From: Lichenostomus cassidix
Taxonomy: Eukaryota > Chordata > Aves > Passeriformes > Meliphagidae
DNA length: 64,000 nucleotides
NCBI GenBank assembly: GCA_008360975.2
Contig: CM039211.1
Span: forward strand, 74,691,663 to 74,755,662
Direction: 5' to 3'
Position numbers and translations under genes: made by a program. Below, piece after piece: positions 12,269-53,675 of the stretch. Position 1 is the stretch's first letter; each line of letters begins with the position of its first letter. The notes beneath the pieces were generated by a model. The model did not search any database, was not told where the DNA came from, and was given only the letters and a program-made list of their open reading frames with translations.

Positions 12269-14580
12269 GGCAGTTCCCACGGGAGCCGCCAGCTGCTGCC
12301 CGCGGGGATCGCCCGTCCTGCCGGGAGCGTCCTGCCGGGAGCTCGCAGGGAACGCCAGAGCCACACCTGAGCCTCCAGCCGGACACACCGAGCTCCGCTC
12401 CCGGGGCGGGAAGGGATGGCATGGGATAATGGGACGGGATGGGAAGGACGAGGGAGATCTGCCCCAGCTGCTCCTGCAGGTGACAGCGACATTTGGCAGC
12501 GAGGGGCTTTCCCTGTCCGTGCAGGGCGAGGAGTTCAGCACTGCAGGGAACGTGAGAGTGATGTGTCCCAGATGTGCCCCAACCTCTGGCACCCGGATTG
12601 GACACAGTTATCCATCCCAAGCAGCACCCCTGGTGCATCCCAGGTGCAAATCTCAAAATCTCTGCTTGCTGGCTGCAAACCCCACAGCAGCCCCACCCCT
12701 CAGCAAAGGGTCCTGCGGCGCTGGCAGCATCCTGTCAGCCCTGGAAATTCACCGTCCAAGTTCTCATCCCGCAGGAATGCCTTGGACACGATTCCCGGGC
12801 TGACGGGAAGCAAAAGCCTCGGCAGCAGAAAAGAGAATGCAGAAGTGGCACAGGCGACGGCTGCTGGTTAAAGGAAAGGATTTCACCCCAAGAGCTCCAA
12901 ATCCCCTCCATCCCCGCGGCATTATTTATTCATATTGTACAGGCTGGGGGCTCGCAGCAGCCGCAATCGATCGCTCCTGCTCCGAGTACAAAAAAGGGAA
13001 CCTGGGCTGGGAACGGAGGGGAAAACGGCGGAGGGGTCTGGCAGAGAAGGATGTGGGAACATCCAGCAGGGCAGGGATGGCATGGCCAGCAGGGCAAGTG
13101 GCATGGCACTTTGTGGTTACACACTGGGGGGAGCTGGCATCTCTGCAGGGAAAAATAAATGCCTTTCCCACTCAATTAAATGTAGCCCAAGGCTTTGGAA
13201 AAGCCAGTGGGCTCCAATTATGGCTTTGGGATGGCAGGAGGGCGAGGCTTGGACAACCAAATTGTGCTGGGAGCCCATTTGGGGGAGAGCTGTTTGTTCA
13301 GCACACAGCTGAACAAAGAGCTTGTTAATTGTGAGAGCAATTAACACTCAGAGCCCACGTTTTCAAGAGCAAACTGCCCCGGGTGATGTTTTCCAGGGAT
13401 GGAAAGACATGAAGGCAGGATGAGGACAGTGAGGACATGGCAGGGTGTGCTCTGTCCCCAGTGGATTTAGCTTTCACCTCCAAATCTGCCCCAGAGTCTG
13501 AGGAAAGAGTTTCAGCTCCTCCAAAATCCATCTCCTGGCTCATTATTATGCCGGGCAATTTTTCATTCATCGGGAATCTACGGCAGCATTTTAATGTGAG
13601 AAGCTCCCTGCTCTGTTTCTCTTCCCCTGAAGAAAAATAGCTTAATTTCTGCAGTTTGATAGATTTTCCTGAGCCTTCAAAAGGTAGAGAAAGACTCTTG
13701 AAAATCGGTCGTTGAACTATCCACAGGCATTTTATAATGGCCGTAAATAGGCCTGGACTGAATAGCTCTCCAGGCATCAGCCTGAATGGTGTCCTTGACA
13801 CTGTTATTATTATCCCCACGGAGAGAAAAAGGGAAAAAAGAAAGGGAAAGAAAGTCTGGGAGCCTCTCCACACTGCGGTTGGTGTGTCTCGAGGCTGGAA
13901 GAGCTAAATTCCCCCCAACTGGATCTACAACCTCAGAGATGCACCAGTTTTCTCTCCCCAGAATTGTCATAAATTTCGTGGAATTTCTTGCACAAAAATA
14001 AAATTATGAACTTGAGAGATTTTGCAAACTCTGAAGCAAATGAAGCACAGGAAGTTTGGGGGAATTTATTTCCTGTTTTTCTGCCCCTTTGCCCACCTAA
14101 ATCTGTGGTTGTTTTCCATCCGGGAATTACTTTTGCAACTTCCAAGCTGCTCTTGGCTGAGGAGTGAAGTTTTTTTTGGGTTTATTTTTCAGGGTAATCA
14201 TTTCCAGCACCCCAACACATCACCACGGAGCAGCACCAGAGGTTTCCAGCTCCAACCCCCCTTGGATCCTCCACCACTGCATAGTCCAGGACTAAACCAG
14301 TCCTTTTCACCCGAGATCCAATGTCACCAGAGATAAAGCTCGAGGTTAATCAGCAAGAACAATTTTCTCAGCTTAAATAAGGTGCTTTCATTTCTTGAAA
14401 ACTACTCTGATTTTTTTCTCCAGCCCCCTCACAAGGCAAAAATAGCATGCCCTAGAAATGTCACCAGCGTATGGATTTCTCCCTGTGGAAAACGAGTGCA
14501 ACCATCAGCCGTGTCTCTCCTGGATGTGGAGAGATGTCTCAGCCAGGCTGTGAGCTGAGCTAAAAGTCAGACAATTCCAG
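12269..14580. other. Intergenic, no gene seen
   Basis: GC-rich to about 12,420 with no promoter signature that I can defend. The remainder is unique sequence without supported exons. Confidence 0.5.
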
Positions 14581-14584
14581 CTTT

Positions 14585-14780
14585 GGGGTCAGAAAAGATC
14601 ATCCAGTGGATGCCACCATGGGCAGGGACACTTTGCACTGCCCCAGGGTGCTCCAAGCTCCATCCAACCTGACCTTGGGCACTTCCAGGGCTTCCCCACC
14701 CTCACTGTAAGGAATTTCTTCCCCAATATCCAAGGGGAAATCACTGAGCACTGCTGGCTCCGCCTTCCTCCACCCCTCAG
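14585..14780 (-). mobile_element. CR1-like LINE 3' fragment
   Basis: Plus-strand words GGTCAGAAAAGATCATCCAG, GGCAGGGACAC and GGTGCTCCAAGCTCCATCCA follow the order of a reversed avian CR1 3' end. Confidence 0.6.
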
Positions 14781-14789
14781 CACCCTCTG

Positions 14790-16000
14790 GGAGCTTCAGG
14801 ATGCTGTCGGGGTCACAGCATTGCTTCCCTCTCCCGAAAAACTGCGGGCACTTGGCAGAGCTCTGCCGCCCTTCCCGGCATTGCCAGCGCTAATTGCTCG
14901 GGCTCGTTAGCGAGTGACAGCCTCCCTGCCTGCCTCCCCTCGCTCCCCAGGGGCTCCAGGGCTGATTTTCCTGGAAGTGTTTCCTCCCCGGGCCGCTGCA
15001 GTTCCGCCCCGATCCATAATTGATGCCGGGCTGGGATTTCTCACCCCACTGGAGGGATTTGGGGCCGGAAAGTTGGATGGTGTTGGTTTTAGGGGTTCAT
15101 TTGGGTGGAAATCTGCTCTCTGCCCTCTCTCAGAGCTGTCTGTCAGCACTGGAGCTTCCCTCCCCTTCCCAAATCCATTGGCTGTCCCTGGAAGGTGGCT
15201 TGGGACAGATTTTCAGTGCTGCCAACCCCCTGGCTCACTCGGAAACCTAAAATCCCTGACCCAAAGTCGGTATTTAACACCCCCGGCCCACCCAGCAGTT
15301 ACATAACTCCCAGCTCCGGGCTTGGTGCAGTAATGAGCACTCGCAGTTTTTAACTCTCAGTTAATTGTCTCCCTCCTCCCCAGCAGTGCAGGAGAACAGA
15401 GAGCAGGCACAAAACGAATCCCACAAAACCGCAGCTGACAGGTTTAAAAATCTATTTTCCTGCGAGGAGCTACGGGAAGGACGGGTGATTAATGAGGACT
15501 ATGAAGAAAAGGTTTTATCCAGCAGACTAATTCCTACGGGTGTTTAAATCCTTAGTGGAGTCGGACAAGATGCTCCAAGGAAGAGCTGGGGGGGCTGGCT
15601 GGGCACTCGGTATTCCCAATCAGCCAAAATTCCTGTATCCCAAAACTCCTTTCCCCCTCCAGCAATGGCTGCTGGCCCTTGTGCCCCTCAGGCACCTGTG
15701 GCCACTCCAAGCTGTTTGGAAAAAAATAGTAGGAATTCTTCAAGCATTGATTCACCTGGAAAACTGAGTAAGGGCAATTAGGAATGGAGTTGTTCTGAAT
15801 AATGCTGTGTTTTACCAAAAAAGGGAGTATCTGTTACCCTCCATGGGTGTTTTCCCCTGCAGAGACAATCACGCAGAGCAGGAGAAGGAATCTGGTGTGG
15901 ATGGAGGGTGACCATTGTTAATGGCAATTATCCAGTTTGGGAGAAGAAGATACAGAATCTCTTTTAATCCCTCAGGAATTGGAATCCACTCTGCATCCTG
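14790..16000. other. Intergenic, no gene seen
   Basis: A moderately GC-rich patch at 14,820-15,070 is followed by AT-richer unique sequence. No supported exon. Confidence 0.5.
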
Positions 16001-16009
16001 CTGAGTCCC

Positions 16010-16170
16010 TGCAGGGTTTGGCTTGGAAAGGACCTTAAAGACATCAAAGCCAGGGAGGTCTGGAGCTGGAGCTCCACAGAGAATAATTCCCAGGAGCTGC
16101 AGAGGGAATGAATCTGGAGAATGAATTCAGGTCTCTTGCAAGCCAAACCACTCCAGGACTCAAGGATTCC
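16010..16170. mobile_element. Two CR1-like 3' remnants in opposite orientation
   Basis: GGTTTGGCTTGGAAAGGACC at 16,014 reads as a reversed CR1 end. AGCCAAACCACTCCAGGACT near 16,140 reads as a forward end. Confidence 0.35.
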
Positions 16171-17084
16171 ATAAGCTCCCCCCAGGAGCAGGTGCATGGC
16201 TGTGGGAAATGGAAAACTAGGGCAAATTGCCACTGCAAGGAGCAATCACAGCTCTCCCCATTTCCCATGGCCAAGCTTCCCCCGGGATTGTGTGCTCCTG
16301 ACCCCAAACCTTCCCCATTTTCCAAGCCAGTGCACTTGATGGGAACTCATCCCTGTGCTCCCCGTGGATCCCCAGGCTGGGACATGGATTTTAACTCATT
16401 TTCTGCCCAAATCCATTGTTTTATAAAAAAGGCCTTGCAAGTTGTGCAGATTCCAGCATCACTTCCCCGCTGAAAGCATCATTTCACTGTGTTGTAAACT
16501 GTGAGTAGCTCTGCAGGAGTGAGTAAATGCCTGTTTAAGGTTATTTACATCAATAAATAAATATTTACCCCTTTTTAAGCGACTCGAGTCCTCTGCAAAC
16601 AGGTTTCCAATTTACAAAAATCAATTAAAATCTGATATTAGAATGCACCAGCCCACGGTGATGTTCCCGGAGATGTCACTCAGCCTCCCTTCCAAGCCCC
16701 ACATCAGCATTCCAAAAGCTCTGCTGCTGAAAGAGCAGAAAGTTTCACCTTTTAATTTTTCATAGCAGATTAATTTTTAATTTTCAGACATCAGAGAGAG
16801 GGGGAAGTTCCCCAGGAGTCTCTCCTGCTTCAAAGCGCGCTCCAGGCAACCGCTGGATCGAGTGTCAATTTATCACACTGGAGGCTCTGATCCAGATTTT
16901 TCCCAATTTTTTTTTGTTGTTGTTCAGACAAAAGTATGGATGCTGGTGAAGTTTTTCAAAAGCTGGGAACAGCCTGGACAGCAGCAAAACCTCTTTTCCT
17001 GCCTGCTCAGCTCCCTGACTACAGTTGGTTTGTTCACTGCAATTAATTCCTTGGGGGATTCAGTTCTGCTCAGAGCCAGGCTGG

Positions 17085-17180
17085 GAGAACTGGGATTGTT
17101 CACCTGGAGAAGGACTTGGGAGAAGGCAGGGAATGACATGATCCTTAATATCCTCCCAACCCAAACCATTCCAGGGTTCG
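17085..17180 (+). mobile_element. CR1-like LINE 3' fragment
   Basis: GAACTGGGATTGTTCACCTG and CCTCCCAACCCAAACCATTC match the forward CR1 3' region. It sits just beyond the presumed end of WDR7. Confidence 0.6.
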
Positions 17181-17283
17181 GCTGTCACTCCAAAGGGAAA
17201 GGGAGGAATTTCTGCTGCCTGGGCAATGAATCAGCAGCAGGGAGTCACAGCCAGCCACGAAAACCAACACATTTCAGTCCAGT

Positions 17284-17289
17284 TTTATT
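17284..17289 (-). terminator. WDR7: Candidate WDR7 poly(A) signal
   Basis: The minus strand reads AATAAA here. It is followed within about 15-45 bases by a GU-rich stretch (TGTGTTGGTTTTCGTGGC), as expected for a cleavage site near 17,265. This implies a 3' UTR of about 1.35 kb if it is unspliced. Other AATAAA-like sites around 18,006 are weaker candidates because no GU-rich element follows. Confidence 0.5.
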
Positions 17290-18535
17290 CCACAAGCATA
17301 TTTACACCAGGAATTCGAGTCCACAGAGGGCAGAGAGGAGTGGAGAAGCAGCTACTGGAAGCACCACACGGAGACTTCCATCATCCAGGTGTCCCACTGT
17401 GCCACTGGGAAGCCACAGACACTAGCAGGGATAAGCCAAACACAGCGGCAGGGATACACTGGGATTGGGAATAACCACCGGGAAAGAACTTCCCAGCAGC
17501 TTGTGTTCAACATTCCTAATGCTCTGAGCTTCCTGCTTATGAACTGAATTGGAACAGCACATAGATATGGAGCTCCTGGGCTGCAAGTCCCACCTGGGCA
17601 CTACACAGATAACCCAAATTGGGATAAAAGAAATGCGTTTTCTAGTTAGGAGCCGTGGGAGAAATTAATTCCTTCATTTTTTGGTCTCCAAGTACCATTG
17701 TTAGCTTAGCAGGTAGCGCCGGCCTCAGGTCTGAGCTCTGCAGCCAAGGAAAGCTGGACAAACCGAGATATTGAAACAAAGGAGGATTTGAGAGATTTTT
17801 TTTTTTTCTCTCTCCCGTGAGCAGAAACCAGCAAATTTCACACAAAATATTCCACAAAATTAGATATGTAAGAAGGAAACACAGTCACAGAGAGTGTCAC
17901 ACAGGAATATTCCTACTGAAGGAAATATTTCAGTACATCCAGTCAATAATTCATTTTTCCCACAGTTTTGATCATTTTTCCATTCAAAACATTTCCCCTT
18001 TGTCCTTTATTTAAATAAATACCCGCACTGGTGGCAAAAACCACCTTTCTATACAAATACTGCTTTCTTCCAAGTTTGCCATTTCCCACGATTTTTTAAA
18101 TTATTTACTTACACGTGGACTGTCACTTTTCCTTCCGACCTGGGCACAGCGGCACTTCCAATCCTCTTCAGGAATGAAGGCTTTATCCCCTCAGGATCAG
18201 CTGTGCCCCCCACATTCCAGCCCCCCATTCCCAGGAGGGTACCTGACATTCCATGGTCCATGTAAACACGAGCCTTTTTTGGTAAACACACATCCTGGGA
18301 GGCTGCAGAGGGAAAAGGGGTTGGGATCAGGCTGGGATCACCATGAGGTGCTCCTGATCCTGCTCTGCCAGGCCACATGTGGAGCAGCTCCCTGGGCCGG
18401 AGCCTTCTTCCTCCTGGATGCAAGGAAAAGCTGTTAGAGATGGGATGAGTCCCTCAGATCCCAGGAGGATCCTCTCAGATCCCAGCTGAGCTCCCCAGTA
18501 CCACTCCCTGCATTGTTCCCCCACGGTGCCCACAG

Positions 18536-49165
<30,630 letters not shown>

Positions 49166-52100
49166 CCTCATCTTCCACCAGGTTCCTTAACAAATCCCTG
49201 AAAAACACACACCTTCACAAGTTTGATTTCTTACACATCTTGCAGGATTTTTGCCCAAATCCCTCTTTTTGGAGTAACTTTGAAGTAAAAAATGTTTTAA
49301 GCCCCGAGGTTTTTACATCCCTGATATTATGCTGGCCCTGCTACACAGATAGTGATGCTGGAATATGGAATATCCTGCCTGAGGTGAAATCAGCCTCGTG
49401 TAACCCACGGATGAACTGCATCCTGGCCACTCTCCAGCAGGAAACAGGCCCAGCACTATCTTTACAGCAACATTTCTGCATGTATTGACACCAAAAACAC
49501 TGCAGAACTTCCACTGTAGCAGAGCCAAAATGGTCTGGGTGACTGGGAATAGAAACTCAAGTTGTGGCAATAAAACCCACTTGGATTTGCACAAGATTTA
49601 AACCCTCTGTTTGTGGTTGCAACATTTCCAGCTTGCTGAGCATTTCCATCTTTTTACAACTGGCATTTTCTTATCGGTGAAAAGGTTGTGTTAAATAAAT
49701 AACCAAACACTCCTTGAGGATTATCCTGGGGAGGTTTATGCTCTGAACTTAGCCCAGCTCAAACCAGAGACAGAGCTCTTCTAAACCAGAGCTCTGGCTC
49801 TGATTTAGGATTCATGGAAGAAATATTTTAAATTATGTGTGTTTTCTCATTTTTTAAAAATGGCTACATACAGATTCTTCTACCTGGAGGCACCCAGCAA
49901 TATTTGAATTTCTCACAGGTCTGTGAACCTGTGGAACTCGACTCCTGTGGGGTTCCCACAAAATCCACATCACAAAATCAGTCAGATTACATCAAATGAC
50001 CCTGCCCAGGAAAGCAGCTCATTGCTGGACCATCTGCACGAAAAACTGTTTAATTAAGAGCTCGAATTTAATGATCAGGATCAATAAAAACCAAAAATCC
50101 AGTCCTTCTCCACTCTGCAAACCACACCTGGCCCTGCAGTGTTAATTGTTATGCAATGCTGGATCAATTGCTCTGTCTGGAGCATCACAGCACAGGAAAA
50201 GAAATTAATTCAGCATTTGAAACAACACAAGAGAGCTACGATTAAATCAGGCTTGATTTGCAGGGAAATCACTGTAAAAATGGAATAAAACCAGAAATAA
50301 AGTGTGCAAATGCAACAGAACAAAATGCAAGTATCAACAGCGAGAACAAAACCACGCAAAGCAAACAGGAATACACACTTGCCTTTTTAACCACTCAATT
50401 TTGGTGAGGAAACAACCCAAGAATGACTAAACCAGAGCTGAAAAATGCCAATAAGCAACACAAAAATCCCTTCCCACTGTTCCCAGGTCAGGGACCAAGC
50501 CCCATTTTTTAATAAATACAGAAATTTTGCTTGAGATTCTGCATTTAAAGCTACTTTCAAACCCACACCACCCCGAATAAAGGGAATTTTCAAAAGGAAC
50601 ATATAGGATATGACAACACACAAGAGCACTGGCACTTAACTAACCTAAGAGATTCCAGATTTGCCATAAAGAAAACACATTCCCAACCCCCTGATATTCC
50701 CACAGTTCCCAGCAGATTTCATAGCAAGGCTCTGGGGGAGAAAGGAAAAAGCAAAACTACCTCTTTCCTTCTAGTTTGGGACTATGGCAGCGCAAGGCCT
50801 TCCTCAAAAACTTCCTTTTGAGGAAAAACCACATTTTAATTCCCCAGGAATTCAGATTCCAGAGCTCAGCCCCGGCAAACTGCTGACTGCCAGCACCAAA
50901 ATCCCTTCTTGTCTGAAAACAATCGATAATTCCATTTTTTGACATCAGTGATGACAAACTACAGGAGCAAATCAACGCTGTCCCAGTGCCATATGAGCCC
51001 AAAAGCAGGCAGGGAATCATTCCACACCAATTCCCACATTTAGAATTCCCCAAACTCAGCAATTTCCTGCAGAAAAGAGAACTTGGAAGTGGAAAATGGA
51101 GATGCCACAAGTTCTTCCTGTTAATACTTCTGTGTCTCCATGGGGTAAATTTGTCTCTATTGCTTCCACAAGTACCAAAACCCTTATTTTCCTCCCAAAA
51201 CACAAAAAAGCAGAGTCTCTGTTATTCCAGGCATATAGATATACACATATTTATCTATCTACATATTTATGTATCTATCTATCAATCAATCACATCATCC
51301 TTGCATTTATTTTGCTTCCCTTTAAACTCCCTCTATGACATAAAACATGGTAAGCAATAATAAACAGATAATATAAAAATACTTATAATATTATAAATGC
51401 AATAAATACAGGCAAAACACCTCCCCGAAAATAGGATTTTAAAAATATTTCAACAGAAAGCAATTATTTCAATGAGGAAATGAACCAAAAAAAAAAAGTG
51501 AAATAATGTGTTAATCTGACAGAATAATCCAGTGACTCTTTGAACTGCCCTGCTTAAAGGTGGGATTTAGGCACATTCCATAATCCGGGATCAATTCCTA
51601 TTCGGGTAAAGCCACTAAACTGATTTTTCAAGTGCAAGTTATTAAATACTGAATCCAAAACTCAACTCAACACCTTTTCAAGTTCAAATCCACAATATGG
51701 ATTTTTACAGCCAGAAAAAGCCCCCAGACAGAATAAATTCATAGGAGGAAGAGGTAAAACAAAAGCAATCCCACCTTTGCTATACCAGAACATGGCAAAA
51801 CCCAACAGCTGCTCTTCCCAAACACTTAATTTCTATTAAATAAGGAATTAATCTCAGGATATGTGTGGACACTCCAATAACCTGCCCCCAAAATACTATT
51901 AAATAGTGTTAAATGGTATAAAATAGCTATGAATGGGCTGTTTATGCATTTCCGAAAAATCTAATTATGACAAATTTAACTACAGATTACACTTCCCATT
52001 TATTCCTTAGGGATGGAGAATAAGAACCACCGAGGGAGGGAGAAGACAATTAAAACACTGGATATGCAGGAGGTTCCAAACCAAGACAGAGCAGGAAATA

Positions 52101-52503
52101 CTAATTTGAGCCTGGAGTTAATTGACACCTTCGGAAGCCACTTGCAGGCTTTCCTGCTCCTTAATTTGATGACAAACTAAACCCACAGTCATTTTTCCTG
52201 CTTCAAAATGTCACATCACCAAGGACAGTTATCCAAAGCAGCTGGAGAACTCCAAAGAGCAACGCGTCTGGCACAGGAAAGGGAAATAAAACCGGCGAAG
52301 GCTGCGAGGCAGCAGAAAAAATCGGCATTGAAAGGGATTTAAGCCACCCAAGAGGAAGAATTCCGTGTGGGGAATTCCTTAAGTAGCGATGGAAATCTCC
52401 AGCCATTAATAACCCGCAGCTCGTTTGGTGGTGAAAATCCCACCTCAATCCTGCCCCGTTAACCGTGTGGGGGTTATCCTGTATCCCGGGATACCTGAGA
52501 TCC
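49166..52503 (-). other. WDR7: WDR7 first intron
   Basis: AT-rich, no exon recognised. A degenerate TATC/TCTA tetranucleotide patch lies at 51,230-51,300. Confidence 0.55.
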
Positions 52504-52680
52504 TGGATCCTTGGATTCCTGATTCCTTGGATCCCTGAATTCCTGAATTCCTGCACCTCCCGCCCCCTCAGCGCCCTCAGCCCCCTCAGCAGCCTTCCCG
52601 CCCTCAGCGCCCTTCCCGCCCTCAGCGCCCTCAGCCCCCTCAGCGCTCCCGCCGCGGGCCCCGCTGAGGGCCGGGGGCTC
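52504..52680. repeat. Short tandem repeats and a hairpin next to the WDR7 first-exon donor
   Basis: From 52,504 to 52,555 there are GGATTCCTGAATTCCTG-type units. From 52,565 to 52,650 there are repeated CCCTCAGCGCC and CCTTCCCGCC units. An inverted repeat pairs 52,637-52,645 (CCCTCAGCG) with 52,662-52,670 (CGCTGAGGG). All lie in WDR7 intron 1. Confidence 0.75.
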
Positions 52681-52735
52681 ACACCGCTCTTCCCGCCGTG
52701 AGCGAGCCGTTCTCCCGCCCCCGCCAGGGTCTCAC

Positions 52736-52880
52736 CTGTCCGGTCCCGTTTCCCGGTCCCGTTGCCTGCTCCCGGTCGCTATTCCCGGTCCTTTCCCTCA
52801 CGAGTCCCGGGCTCCGCGGCCCCGCCGCGCTCGCTGCGGCAGCCGCCGGATGACAGCGCGCGCCGCCACTCTGTCGCAAA
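52736..52880 (-). other. WDR7: Probable WDR7 non-coding first exon (5' UTR), upstream end approximate
   Basis: In the GC-rich region on the minus strand, GGACAG is followed by a consensus donor GTGAGACC with the exon edge at 52,736. It would splice to the acceptor at 49,013, giving a 3.7-kb first intron. In human the WDR7 start codon also lies downstream of a non-coding exon that abuts TXNL1 (recalled). The transcription start is not determinable; 52,880 is a guess inside the CpG-rich stretch. Confidence 0.5.
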
Positions 52881-53184
52881 GCCCCGGCCGGCGCGCTTGA
52901 CGGCTTGGCGGTGCCGCCATGGCAACTGCCGGCTTGCCGTCAGGGTGCGCGGAGAAGCGGTGATTGTTCGCTCGCTTAATTAATTAGCGATTACTGTGAG
53001 GCTTTAAAGTTACGGCAGGAGGGAGGGAGCGGAATGCTGGGGTATTGCTGGTTTTGAGCGGGAAAAGCGCTAATATGAGACATCTCGAGGTTATGTGGTG
53101 TTAATAGAGCGCGTTGTGAGGTCGGCGGCGGTGACACCGCAAAGGCGCGTCTCCCCTCACAGAATTCCCGCGCTTTCCGCTTCC

Positions 53185-53449
53185 AACATGGCGGCCGGCG
53201 CCCTCACGCGCTGCCCTTCCCCAGAGTGGCCGCCGGCCGCCATGTTGGGCGGGAGGGTGTGTGTGTGTGGGGTGATGCCGCCCGCCGCCATGTTGGGAGC
53301 GGGCAGAGCGTGAGGGAGCGACGCCCCCGGCAGCCATGTTGGGAGCGGGCAGCGCGTGAGGGAGCGACGCCCCCGGCAGCCTCACTGCGCCCCCTGCCGC
53401 CCCGGCCCAAGATGGCGGCGCCGCTCCCGTCCCGCCCCAAGATGGCGGC
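53185..53449. promoter_or_regulatory. Cluster of six YY1-like boxes (AANATGGCGGC)
   Basis: Forward boxes AACATGGCGGC (53,185-53,195) and AAGATGGCGGC (53,409-53,419 and 53,439-53,449) match the YY1 consensus well. Reverse boxes GCCGCCATGTT occur at 53,236-53,246 and 53,284-53,294, with a weaker GCAGCCATGTT at 53,330-53,340. YY1 sites close to start sites are common in TATA-less vertebrate promoters. Confidence 0.6.
53288..53379. repeat. 46-bp tandem duplication in the TXNL1 promoter
   Basis: Two adjacent 46-bp units (53,288-53,333 and 53,334-53,379) are almost identical. Each begins CCATGTTGGGAGCGGGCAG, so the duplication multiplies a YY1-like box. Confidence 0.9.
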
Positions 53450-53577
53450 GGGCGGCCTGGCGGAGCGGCGCGGAGCGGCCGCGCCTGCGCCCGTCCCCTG
53501 CCAGCGGTGCATGCCGGGCGCCCTGCCCGCCGTGACGCTGCACATCGCACCGGCGCTCCCACCGGGGCCCCGCGGCC

Positions 53578-53675
53578 ATGGCGGGCGTGAAGGTGATCGC
53601 CAACGACACCGAGTTCCAGCCCGAGCTGAGCGCCGCCGGCTCCCGCCTGGCCGTGGTGAAGTTCACCATGAGGGG
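53578..53675 (+). CDS. TXNL1: TXNL1 exon 1 coding part (residues 1-33)
   Basis: Encodes MAGVKVIANDTEFQPELSAA through KFTMR plus two bases of a Gly codon. The donor is GTGAGTG. The exon lies in the CpG-rich region. Confidence 0.96.

Noticed and set aside
12006..12803. 265-codon plus-strand frame and 227-codon minus-strand frame
   Set aside because: They owe their length to the GGGACA repeat and GC-rich composition. The proteins show no domain or conserved motif.
17690..17760. Possible tRNA-like sequence near GCTTAGCAGGTAGCGCC
   Set aside because: I could not pair an acceptor stem or a T-arm, and no B-box was found.
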